Source: PALSA-1006 sp036171275
Lineage (GTDB): Bacteria > Pseudomonadota > Gammaproteobacteria > Burkholderiales > Gallionellaceae
DNA length: 64,000 bases
Direction: 5' to 3'
NCBI GenBank assembly: GCA_036171275.1
Contig: JAVHQT010000092.1
Location: forward strand, 5,883 to 69,882
Shown here: in pieces, positions 26,721-34,035 of the stretch
Layout of the letters: each line of letters begins with the position of its first letter
Numbering within the stretch: position 1 is the first letter of the stretch
Translations under genes and position numbers: made by a program
The notes under the pieces: model-generated
Database searches by the model: none
Told to the model about the DNA's origin: nothing
The model's input: the letters and a program-made list of their open reading frames with translations, nothing else

Positions 26721-28349
26721 TCAGCGGTATTCGCCCCACTCTTCTGAACCTTGCCGCCAAAAGTATCGATCGTTGTATTTCATGACGGTCGAACTTTCAC
26801 TTTGCGCTACAAATGGCGTGATTGGCAGGTCACGCACATAGTCGGCAGGGATAAAGTCGCTACCAATATACGGCGAGTTCGCTAGCATATTCGCCACAAT
26901 TTGGCTTAACGCCAAATAACTGGTATCCGCTTCAATAATAAATTGACTGCCTTGCCGTTGCACGCCTCCGCCAATGACCTTAATGCCCACCGGAACCAGC
27001 GTCACGCGCGAACTGGGAATTTCGCGCATTCCTGCCATTTGCATTTGCTCACTTTGAATCGCTGCGCCGTGTTCTGGTACCACCGCAACCACAGCGCGAC
27101 GACCGGTACGCTCATATTTTTCCAGAAAACTTTCGATATTGTCTAACAAACTAGTCAGCCGAATCTTGTAAGACTGAATGCTATCCAAATTCATTTTTCG
27201 GCCGGTTAAACGATTACCGTCATGCAAACTAACGGTGTTGTAATACAGCGCCACACGCGGGCTCAGCGCTTTATCGCGTTTATCCAGCCAATGCGTCAGC
27301 ACTGATAAGTCATCGTAAATCGGCGCGTTATCGAAGGCTTGTTGCACCACGGTTTCGCCAAGCAGCGACTGGGGTTTAACATTAAAATGTTGCTCCTGAA
27401 TCAGCTTTAAAAAATCATCAAAATGCCCATCGTGGTTCATCGCCAATTGGGTTTCAAAGCCGCTCAATTCCAAATTGCGCATCAAATAGCATTGTTCGGA
27501 TACCGGTTTATACAGCCCCGCATTGTTGGTTTGCCCGCAGTTTGCGCGGTGAATCCGTATGGCCGCAGGTCCGCTATATGACGTGCCGGTATTAAAACGG
27601 GTAAATAAAAAATCAAAACGCTTCCATAGTGGGTGCGAATCTAGTTCCACCGCCTTCACATCGTCCCACGACAGCGAGCAAACGTGAATGAAGATTAAAT
27701 CAAACGGAATATCTTTCGAACCTAGCGTCGGGAACGACACTCTCCGCGTCGATTCTGTCTCAAAGAATGCTTGTAATACGGTGTTTAAATTTGTTTTATT
27801 GGATTTTTCAGGCGGCGGATTGCTGGTATTAACCGCCGCCACTGGCATGATGGGCGCACCCAAATTCAACGTACCGTTATACTGCTCCCATCCCACCAGT
27901 GACATTAAGCTCAACATCACCAGCAAGCCAATGCGCACCCGAATACTTACAATGGCATACAACAACCAGCCAATCAGCAAAGAAGACACAATCGTCATCA
28001 TCGACATTCGCTCTGCCAACTCACTCAAATACACCGTATCAAATTTGGTGATTAACGCCATTTGGCTCAGCAAGCGATCAATCGAGGGCAGCCATGAATC
28101 GTAGTAAAACAGCAGACTCGCCGCCAACACAGTCAAAACTTGTTTGCCATAACGAAGCGCGGACTGTCGTACTGGTAGCAAAATAAACACCGCCAGCAGC
28201 AAATTTTCAAACGAATGAAAGCCAATCAAGCCTTGCCAGAGCAGGGCAAATTTCACTAAGAAGTAGAAATTCCAGTTCCCCAATGTCAGCACTAGCGGCG
28301 CTTGCGACCCGCCAACCGGAATCGGCTCTTTGCTTGGTTCAGTGATCAA
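26721..28349 (-). CDS. bcsG: Cellulose phosphoethanolamine transferase BcsG
   Basis: A 542-residue inner-membrane protein with four to five N-terminal helices (about 20-170) and a periplasmic alkaline-phosphatase-fold domain (about 200-542). It transfers phosphoethanolamine from phosphatidylethanolamine to cellulose. Residues equivalent to the E. coli BcsG zinc and nucleophile set are visible: Cys224 in HVCSLSWDD, the Ser pair in GTSYSGPAAIR (about 257-259), and VPEHGAA (Glu-His). It is the last gene of bcsE-F-G and overlaps the preceding gene by four bases. This predicts a chemically modified, extracellular cellulose rather than plain cellulose. Confidence 0.93.
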   Translation of the reverse strand: MITEPSKEPIPVGGSQAPLVLTLGNWNFYFLVKFALLWQGLIGFHSFENLLLAVFILLPVRQSALRYGKQVLTVLAASLLFYYDSWLPSIDRLLSQMALITKFDTVYLSELAERMSMMTIVSSLLIGWLLYAIVSIRVRIGLLVMLSLMSLVGWEQYNGTLNLGAPIMPVAAVNTSNPPPEKSNKTNLNTVLQAFFETESTRRVSFPTLGSKDIPFDLIFIHVCSLSWDDVKAVELDSHPLWKRFDFLFTRFNTGTSYSGPAAIRIHRANCGQTNNAGLYKPVSEQCYLMRNLELSGFETQLAMNHDGHFDDFLKLIQEQHFNVKPQSLLGETVVQQAFDNAPIYDDLSVLTHWLDKRDKALSPRVALYYNTVSLHDGNRLTGRKMNLDSIQSYKIRLTSLLDNIESFLEKYERTGRRAVVAVVPEHGAAIQSEQMQMAGMREIPSSRVTLVPVGIKVIGGGVQRQGSQFIIEADTSYLALSQIVANMLANSPYIGSDFIPADYVRDLPITPFVAQSESSTVMKYNDRYFWRQGSEEWGEYR

Positions 28350-28753
28350 AACGAATCGCCCTGTTTTTTAATTTGAAAATGATGCTGCTTTGGAACCGAC
28401 TCATAATCGAGCAAACTCAGCGTATGTGCGTTGTCCTCATCTAAGGAAAATACGCTTTCTTCTTTAGCCTTGCGTGCCGGCAAGGCTTCTAATTCCAAGG
28501 TGAGCGGCAGGTCTTTTTTCTTGGGCGCAGGCATGACCGGTGGCAACTGGTGAACCACTTCGTCCTCTTCTGGCGCTAGCACCACGCCGGCAATTGGCGC
28601 GGTCAATTTGGGTTGATAAGGCTGCAACACCTTCAATCTAAAGCGTTTCAGCCGGCGTTTCGCTTGCCAACGTTGCCAACCTAAAGGCAGCCGATACGCT
28701 AGAAACGCGCCTAGCAACAATCCGGCCGCCAATGCAATCAGCAGCTGATTCAT
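28346..28753 (-). CDS. Single-pass membrane protein in the BcsF position
   Basis: A 135-residue protein with one N-terminal transmembrane helix (about 4-25: LLIALAAGLLLGAFLAYRL) followed by a very basic stretch WQRWQAKRRLKRFRLK (about 26-42) and a long polar tail. In E. coli bcsE-bcsF-bcsG, BcsF is a 63-residue single-span protein with the same helix-then-basic pattern, which recruits BcsE to the membrane. This one is twice as long. The overlaps by four bases with both bcsE and bcsG show one operon. A BcsF-like role is inferred from position and topology, not from clear homology. Confidence 0.65.
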   Translation of the reverse strand: MNQLLIALAAGLLLGAFLAYRLPLGWQRWQAKRRLKRFRLKVLQPYQPKLTAPIAGVVLAPEEDEVVHQLPPVMPAPKKKDLPLTLELEALPARKAKEESVFSLDEDNAHTLSLLDYESVPKQHHFQIKKQGDSF

Positions 28754-30387
28754 AACAATTCCCAGGTTGGCTCAGCTTGACTGGTGCGCAATTTAATTAC
28801 GTAGGGCGTAGCCGTCAGCGGCTGTTGCGTGGCAACACGGTGGCGTGCCGGCGCATCATTCACAATCGACGCTGTCGCTGCTTCGTGTGCAAATTGCTGC
28901 AATTCCGCACTCCAATCGGGATAGTGTTGCCGGGCTACGTTCTCCGCCAAATCAGCCAACACCTTACGAATATCATCGCGCGTCACCATGCGCGTTTCTG
29001 ACGCAAAAATAACCGCTACTGGTAACCGAAAAATCCGATCCAACGTCACCGTCACATCTTGTTCTTCACACGCTGACAAAAACACGTAAACCGTGTGATT
29101 ATCTGCTGTAAATAAATCGCCAGCCCTGCGCATAGTGCAGCTTTTTAGGGCTTCAAGAATCGCCACTCCTTCAGTAATTGGCAATATAATCAAGACGTTA
29201 GGCACTTCGACATTCCGCGCTTTTTTTAACCCAGCCGACACCACTTGCACAAAATGTTCAGCTGGCAAATAGCCCAATTCTTCTCCGGCATTTAAGCTTG
29301 CGATCGCCGTTTCAAAGTTTGCCGCCAACGCTCCCTTATAAATTCGTCCCTGCAACAATCTGAGTTGATCTAACATTCGCGTAAAGCCAATCTCATTTGA
29401 AATCAACAAGTTAACGCCCACACTTAGCAACAATAATTCATTGTTTTTGCGGATTTTCCCGCCGACTTCTTTCACCACAATTTTAATGTGCGCACCGATT
29501 GAGCGTCGCAACTCAAAAATTAGCCGCGCCAGTGCTTCAATTTGCGTTCCTACCTGATACTGAAAAATAACCGTGCAGGCGTGTGCCGAGTTCAGAGCCG
29601 CCAACATTTGTTCGACCGTTTCAAATAAACGCCAACCAACTGGGGCGGTGCGACCTTTCGGTAAAACAGCGCCTAGCGCAAAAACATCATCTTCATCTGC
29701 CGCTTTTTCACTCGCTGCACTACGTTGCGCCTCGGCTTCTAACACGCCCAATTTGCCGACGCTATCCGGCTCAAGACGGAAAGATTTATTCGTCAGCAAA
29801 CCAGCCTCACTGAACCAATAAAACACATCATAGCGAATTTCGTTTTCAAACTTTCTCAGCCGCGCCAAGCCCGAAAAACAATGCGCCAAACGCGTCATAT
29901 CGGTAATCGGGGGCGTCTTGCCAGGCCGCATCGGACACAGCCAAAGCACCGCGCACGCTTTTAGCGCAGCCCATTTCTGCCAAGCTTGCACAACCTCACC
30001 CCAGCGTTCGCCGGACTGAGCCAGTAAGCGATCAACCCCATCCACCAGCACCAATGTACCGGCACTGGGCGCTATAAAATCAAGTTCTTGCATTAAACGT
30101 TCGGCAAAATCGGCCTGATCAAACTGCGTCAAAGTGAATATTTTGAGCACGCCTAGCGCCAACTTCTCTGCCAAAGGTTGCGCCCATTGCCCCTCAGATG
30201 AACTGGCATCAGCCAGCCAAATTGCCCCACTTGCGGAATCAACTGCCAACAAACTTTCCGCCACCAACTGGCGACCCAGCTCGATCTCGTGCAGCACAAC
30301 ATAAACGCGGCCGATCGTTAATCGACCGGCCACGGTAGGTAAGCGCTGAATCCCAAGTTGATGTTCTGCCACTATTTCCTCATTCAA
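28750..30387 (-). CDS. bcsE: c-di-GMP-binding cellulose regulator BcsE
   Basis: A 545-residue cytoplasmic protein (E. coli BcsE 523). The N-terminal region (about 1-215) resembles a degenerate P-loop domain, TLVLVDGVDRLL being its Walker-B-like strand. The central part (about 220-350) fits the degenerate receiver-like domain and the C-terminal part (about 355-490) the degenerate GGDEF-like domain. The c-di-GMP I-site RxxD appears as RAGD (421-424), at almost the same position as in E. coli BcsE (RXXD 415-418). BcsE helps activate cellulose synthesis by binding c-di-GMP and the synthase. It is first in the bcsEFG operon. Confidence 0.85.
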   Translation of the reverse strand: MNEEIVAEHQLGIQRLPTVAGRLTIGRVYVVLHEIELGRQLVAESLLAVDSASGAIWLADASSSEGQWAQPLAEKLALGVLKIFTLTQFDQADFAERLMQELDFIAPSAGTLVLVDGVDRLLAQSGERWGEVVQAWQKWAALKACAVLWLCPMRPGKTPPITDMTRLAHCFSGLARLRKFENEIRYDVFYWFSEAGLLTNKSFRLEPDSVGKLGVLEAEAQRSAASEKAADEDDVFALGAVLPKGRTAPVGWRLFETVEQMLAALNSAHACTVIFQYQVGTQIEALARLIFELRRSIGAHIKIVVKEVGGKIRKNNELLLLSVGVNLLISNEIGFTRMLDQLRLLQGRIYKGALAANFETAIASLNAGEELGYLPAEHFVQVVSAGLKKARNVEVPNVLIILPITEGVAILEALKSCTMRRAGDLFTADNHTVYVFLSACEEQDVTVTLDRIFRLPVAVIFASETRMVTRDDIRKVLADLAENVARQHYPDWSAELQQFAHEAATASIVNDAPARHRVATQQPLTATPYVIKLRTSQAEPTWELL

Positions 30388-30981
30388 AAAACTAACGGGT
30401 AGTTCAAAAATTTAATTGAATTCTCGATTCTGTAATACTCACCATAATCTGAAAATGTTAAATAAATCAATTACTTATCAATACAATTCGTCAAGACTGT
30501 TATAAACCTAGCCATGGTTCTCAGATCGCGTTGTCGCTTTAATCAGCGCTTGCTTAACGCTTCTGCTACGGAGCTGAACTGCACTCTTCTTCGAGGAAGA
30601 GCTGGAATGGCGTTAAGTAGCAATGCTGGCAATGTATTTCCCTGCCCCCATCCTCCACCTAGCACCCCTTAAAGAGGAAGTACCTGCAACCCTTTTGCTC
30701 CCTTGTCGCGCGAGTTGATACCACAAAGGGTACTGATTAAAACGGTTCACCTAAAGCTCCGCGCTTGCTTTGGGGATAACCCCTTGTTCAGCGGATGGGT
30801 TGCGGTTGCGACCTGTGCGTTTGCGGTTGCCTGTGATAAAAACACCCCACTTCAATCGCTGGGCTGAGCGGCGAATCAGTTTAGAAACTGATATTCAACT
30901 CGCCCTGTTCTCATCATAAACAGCGATACCCTTCCTTTTTTGTTATTTTACCTGCTATCTGTCAGATTCCTCACAGTTTTT
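30388..30981. other. 594-base intergenic region with several hairpins between bcsE and ruvB
   Basis: No start-to-stop gene is supported here. Visible structure: an outer inverted repeat CTTAACGC (30553-30560) / GCGTTAAG (30610-30617) enclosing CTCTTC-TTCGAG-GAAGAG (30584-30601); a second hairpin GAATCAGTTT/AAACTGATATTC (30873-30896); and an imperfect direct repeat of TTGCGGTTGC separated by about 18 bases near 30805-30840. On the minus strand a frame free of stops for about 47 codons precedes 30740. It may be a structured RNA, a decayed gene or a MITE remnant; I do not recognise it. Confidence 0.4.
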
Positions 30982-32046
30982 TCAGCCCTCCGCATCGCTC
31001 CATAATTCCTTATTCAGCCCGTTACTCGGCTGCGCCAACCCAAAATGCTGATAGGCATTCGCGGTAGCAACTCTGCCGCGCGGTGTGCGATGCAAATAAC
31101 CTTGCTGAATCAAATAAGGCTCAAGCACATCCTCGATGGTATCGCGCTCTTCCCCAATGGCGGCGGCAAGGTTATCCACGCCCACTGGCCCGCCAGCGAA
31201 TTTTTCAATGACCGCCAGCAGCAATTTTCGATCCATCAAATCCAGACCTAATGCATCCACATCCAACATGATTAGCGCCGCATCCGCCACTTCCCGCGTC
31301 GCCTTGCCTTCAGCGCGCACATCGGCAAAATCTCTCACACGGCGCAGCAAACGGTTGGCAATGCGCGGCGTCCCGCGCGAGCGCTTGGCAATTTCCAGCG
31401 CCCCATCCGCCGAAATTGGCAATGCCAACAATGCCGCCGACCGCGTCACAATGCGCTGTAACTCGCCTGGTGTATAAAATTCCAGCCGCGCCACAATACC
31501 AAACCGATCGCGCAACGGGTTGGTCAACATGCCGGCGCGCGTTGTTGCGCCCACCAAGGTAAAGGGTGGCAAATCCAACTTTACCGAGCGCGCGGCCGGT
31601 CCTTCGCCAATCATTATATCCAGCTGATAATCTTCCAGCGCGGGGTACAAAATTTCTTCCACCACTGGTGACAAACGATGAATTTCATCAATAAATAACA
31701 CATCGTGCGGCTCCAGATTGGTCAACAACGCCGCCAAATCGCCCGCCCTTTCTAGCACCGGCCCAGAAGTCTGTCGTAAATTCACCCCCATTTCGCGCGA
31801 AATAATATGTGCCAACGTTGTCTTACCCAAACCAGGCGGACCGAATAATAATACGTGATCCAACGGCTCTTTGCGTTTGCGTGCGGCCTCAATAAAAATT
31901 TCTAATTGCCCACGAATCTTTTCCTGCCCCACATATTCGTCAAGCAATTTTGGGCGCAGTGCCCGCTCTAGCGCCTCCTCTTTGGGCGAAGCAGGCGCTG
32001 CAGAAATTAAGCGCGATTCAGACGTCAGGTTATCGGTTTGGATCAT
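30982..32046 (-). CDS. ruvB: Holliday junction branch-migration helicase RuvB
   Basis: RuvB is the AAA+ motor of the RuvABC resolvasome. The 354-residue protein has Walker A FGPPGLGKTTLAHIIS, Walker B DVLFIDEIHRLSP, the sensor 1 TRAGML block and the C-terminal winged helix with PHLIQQGYL-like YLIQQGYLHRTPRGR. I start it at the ATG at 32046 (MIQTDNLTS), which matches the usual MIETDRL start; a TTG at 32061 would add five residues. Upstream ruvA and ruvC are not in the window, which is unusual for the common ruvCAB order: 420 bases upstream of it are gene-free and the next gene is ribE on the other strand. Confidence 0.96.
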   Translation of the reverse strand: MIQTDNLTSESRLISAAPASPKEEALERALRPKLLDEYVGQEKIRGQLEIFIEAARKRKEPLDHVLLFGPPGLGKTTLAHIISREMGVNLRQTSGPVLERAGDLAALLTNLEPHDVLFIDEIHRLSPVVEEILYPALEDYQLDIMIGEGPAARSVKLDLPPFTLVGATTRAGMLTNPLRDRFGIVARLEFYTPGELQRIVTRSAALLALPISADGALEIAKRSRGTPRIANRLLRRVRDFADVRAEGKATREVADAALIMLDVDALGLDLMDRKLLLAVIEKFAGGPVGVDNLAAAIGEERDTIEDVLEPYLIQQGYLHRTPRGRVATANAYQHFGLAQPSNGLNKELWSDAEG

Positions 32047-32486
32047 GGTATGAATAGTCAAGTTATTTAAATGCAGCTGTTTCGGTGCGGCTTTATTTGC
32101 TGTCAGTGTATCAAAGAATGCTTTATCAAAAATTTTCGCAATAATTATTCTTTTAAATCAATTAGTTAGATTTATTGGATACCATTTTTTGACCAGCTCC
32201 TCTTTTTGCAATGACGTGCCCAGCACATTCGGAGAGGCGCTATGTATTCTCTTAAATTCATCAATTAAATCAACAAGATGATGTTATTACATAACGTGAT
32301 TAGTACGGATAATAAGCGCAGCGCAGCCACTTGTCATTTTTCGAGAACAAATTTGCCCTACTTCTCGGCATGGGCAGCATCAATTCCCAGCTTGATCTGG
32401 CATAATTGCCACGTTTGCAAATTCGTTAATTTTTTGCACTGTCATTACATAACACCTTGATTATATTGACTTTTTTGGAGATTACT
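32047..32486. other. Gene-free stretch between divergent ruvB and ribE
   Basis: About 440 AT-rich bases. No reading frame looks coding and no FMN riboswitch (RFN) consensus was seen upstream of ribE. The TTGATTATATTGAC motif at 32457-32470 is the only notable element. It may hold the divergent promoters of ruvB and ribE. Confidence 0.5.
32457..32470 (+). promoter_or_regulatory. TTGATTATATTGAC leader motif before ribE
   Basis: Sequence TTGATTATATTGAC, 17 bases before the ribE ATG, followed by a T-run and a GGAG ribosome binding site. The same string recurs before dgkA (52206-52220), in a close variant before hisA (60046-60060), and at other gene junctions in the window. Function unknown. Confidence 0.4.
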
Positions 32487-33098
32487 ATGTTTAGTGGAAT
32501 TATTGCCGATGTTGGTACACTCAGCAGCGCTTTCAATCGTGATGGTGGTTTACGCCTAAGCATCACTACCGAAGCGCTCGGTCTTGACGATGTCAAGATT
32601 GGCGATAGCATCGCGGTCAACGGCATTTGCTTAACCGTGATTGCGTTGAAAGATAACGTTTTTTCGGTGGATGTTTCCTGCGAAACGCTGGACTGCACCA
32701 CCGGATTAAAGCAAATTGGCGGCTTGGTTAATTTAGAAAAAGCCTTGCGCCTGTCCGACCGTTTGGGCGGCCATTTAGTCAGTGGCCATGTCGATGGTAT
32801 CGGCAAAGTTATTGCGTTCACTGATATTGGCGAAAGCTGGCGCTTAATTATTCGTGCGCCTGATTCCTTGGCAAAATTTATCGCCGTTAAAGGTTCGATT
32901 ACTGTCAATGGCGTCAGTCTTACCATCAATCGAGTTGCCGGCGCAGAATTTGAAATAAACTTAATCCCGCACACGCTAGCTTCTACGACCCTAAATCAAC
33001 TGACTGTGGACGCTTTTGTTAACTTGGAAATCGACCTCATCGCTCGCTATGTCGAAAGAATGCTTTCGCCTGCTTGGCAAACGATCCCTGCAAACTAA
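32487..33098 (+). CDS. ribE: Riboflavin synthase alpha chain
   Basis: The enzyme dismutates two 6,7-dimethyl-8-ribityllumazine molecules to riboflavin. The 203-residue protein has the two-repeat lumazine-binding fold: MFSGIIADVGTL begins repeat 1 and GHLVSGHVDGIGKV (about 97-110) begins repeat 2, with the substrate motifs DSIAVNGICLTV and GSITVNGVSLTIN. The ATG at 32487 is chosen over an earlier in-frame codon because GGAG is six bases upstream and the family starts MFTGI. Other riboflavin genes are not adjacent. Some annotations name this gene ribC. Confidence 0.95.
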   Translation: MFSGIIADVGTLSSAFNRDGGLRLSITTEALGLDDVKIGDSIAVNGICLTVIALKDNVFSVDVSCETLDCTTGLKQIGGLVNLEKALRLSDRLGGHLVSGHVDGIGKVIAFTDIGESWRLIIRAPDSLAKFIAVKGSITVNGVSLTINRVAGAEFEINLIPHTLASTTLNQLTVDAFVNLEIDLIARYVERMLSPAWQTIPAN

Positions 33099-33210
33099 AT
33101 ATGGCGCTTACAAATCCCGCTTTTCGCTCTGAACCGTCCGATCAATTCAGCTCAGCCTTGTAGCGCGAATGCAGTGCTAACAGCTTAATTAATTAATGTT
33201 TTCTGACCGC

Positions 33211-33256
33211 AAAAAAAACCCGCTAACCTTGTAATTATTTGGTTTAACGGGGTTTT
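33211..33256 (-). terminator. Terminator for tRNA-Leu
   Basis: On the minus strand, an imperfect stem (CCCCGTTAAACC with GGTTAGCGGG) and a 12-base loop are followed by eight T residues (complement of 33211-33218). It lies 24 bases past the tRNA 3' end. Confidence 0.75.
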
Positions 33257-33279
33257 TAGGACTGCTTAATTTTTCTCTG

Positions 33280-33364
33280 TGGTGCCCTGGAGAAGACTCG
33301 AACTTCCACGCCTCTCGGCGCCAGAACCTAAATCTGGTGCGTCTACCAATTCCGCCACCAGGGC
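33280..33364 (-). tRNA. tRNA-Leu(UAG)
   Basis: An 85-base class II tRNA including encoded CCA. The acceptor stem GCCCTGG pairs with CCAGGGC, the D-arm reads GGCGGAATTGGTAGACGC, the anticodon stem CCAGA/TCTGG encloses the loop TTTAGGT with anticodon TAG, the variable arm is long (GCGCCGAGAGGCGT) as expected for leucine, and the T-loop is TTCGAGT. It decodes CUA (and CUN by wobble). Confidence 0.97.
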
Positions 33365-33522
33365 AATTTGCACTTAGAGAATCTGCAAAACGGCGCGCAT
33401 TATAACTGAGGCGGCGAATCTTGCCTGATTTTTTCTACCCAAGGATTTATTGGTTATGCCGACGCAAGTTAGTATCCAGTCAAAACAAAAATGCTTTTTC
33501 TAATCAACCCTCAGCGCCAAAT

Positions 33523-33550
33523 ACAAAGGAGACCGAAGTCTCCTTTTTTT
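33523..33550. terminator. Bidirectional hairpin terminator, copy 1
   Basis: ACAAAGGAGAC (33523-33533), loop CGAA, GTCTCCTTT and T7. On the minus strand the stem GGAGAC/GTCTCC closes on a TTCG tetraloop, one of the most stable RNA loops. It sits at the 3' end of the 46-residue gene and matches the copy at 33949-33983. Confidence 0.85.
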
Positions 33551-33689
33551 ATGCGTGTTTTGTATTGTTTGGATGTTTATTGACGGGATGTTGCTTGGCG
33601 CGATAGGCTTTCGCTTGATTCAATAAAAATAGCCCTCCGATAATGCCAACCACACCAATCAGGATTAAAACAAGATGATCAATCGCCAT
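33549..33689 (-). CDS. Tiny single-span membrane protein (46 aa)
   Basis: An ATG at 33689 with GGAG eight bases upstream opens a 46-residue frame that stops at 33549. It reads MAIDHLVLILIGVVGIIGG as one transmembrane helix (about 5-25), then a basic, polar tail (AKAYRAKQHPVNKHPNNTK). It starts two bases after the stop of the 66-residue gene, so both are likely translated from one message. No family is recognised. It is short, but the strong Shine-Dalgarno, spacing and bracketing terminators support it. Confidence 0.65.
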   Translation of the reverse strand: MAIDHLVLILIGVVGIIGGLFLLNQAKAYRAKQHPVNKHPNNTKHA

Positions 33690-33691
33690 AA

Positions 33692-33892
33692 CTAATTCTC
33701 CAATTCTGACAGAACAAGGTGGATTATAACGTGAAAAAGAATGTATATCACACCCGAAATTATCAAGATTTCCCAGTCAAAATCGTGTGCAGTGGAATAC
33801 AAGTAAAGATTTTTGCCGCCTGCGAACATAAATTGACCAATCGCAATATCTTTTAGCACGTCAGTCAGATGTTTGATTTGCTCTTTGTTCAT
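33692..33892 (-). CDS. Small membrane protein (66 aa)
   Basis: A 66-residue protein: an N-terminal polar helix (MNKEQIKHLTDVLKDIAIGQ), a short FMFAGGKNLYLY segment and a C-terminal transmembrane helix (about 41-62: WEILIISGVIYILFHVIIHL). It is preceded by AGGAG (complement of 33898-33902) and followed directly by the 46-residue gene. I do not recognise a named family. It is downstream of cyc2 but separated from it by a terminator, so it has its own promoter in the 60 bases at 33893-33952. A link to iron oxidation is positional only. Confidence 0.65.
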   Translation of the reverse strand: MNKEQIKHLTDVLKDIAIGQFMFAGGKNLYLYSTAHDFDWEILIISGVIYILFHVIIHLVLSELEN

Positions 33893-33948
33893 AGTGCTCC
33901 TCTTCGCAGTGGCGCGAGTATAGCAAGAATTGATAAACCCGCCGCACC

Positions 33949-33983
33949 AAAAAACAAAGGAGACCGAAGTCTCCTTTGTTTTT
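33949..33983. terminator. Bidirectional hairpin terminator after cyc2, copy 2
   Basis: AAACAAAGGAGAC / CGAA / GTCTCCTTTGTTT, a 13-bp perfect stem with flanking A- and T-runs on both sides, so it can work in either direction. It ends the cyc2 transcript 53 bases past the stop codon. The core GGAGACCGAAGTCTCC is identical to that at 33528-33543. Confidence 0.92.
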
Positions 33984-34035
33984 ATGACACTTTTTGCTTA
34001 ACGGCCTAGCTGCAAGCCATTTTACAAACTGTTAC

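Noticed and set aside
30740..30895. Minus-strand peptide frame (about 47 codons) in the bcsE-ruvB gap as a gene
   Set aside because: It has no start codon with a ribosome site and no match to a known family that I can name; reported only as a feature of the unexplained region.
32278..32460. 60-codon plus-strand ORF before ribE
   Set aside because: No ribosome site and no conserved pattern; it lies in an AT-rich promoter region.
32047..32486. FMN riboswitch upstream of ribE
   Set aside because: The conserved RFN sequence blocks could not be found in the 440 bases upstream.
33421..33606. 61-codon plus-strand ORF beside the small membrane-protein genes
   Set aside because: It runs through the terminator and is antisense to the 46-residue gene, which has a better Shine-Dalgarno.
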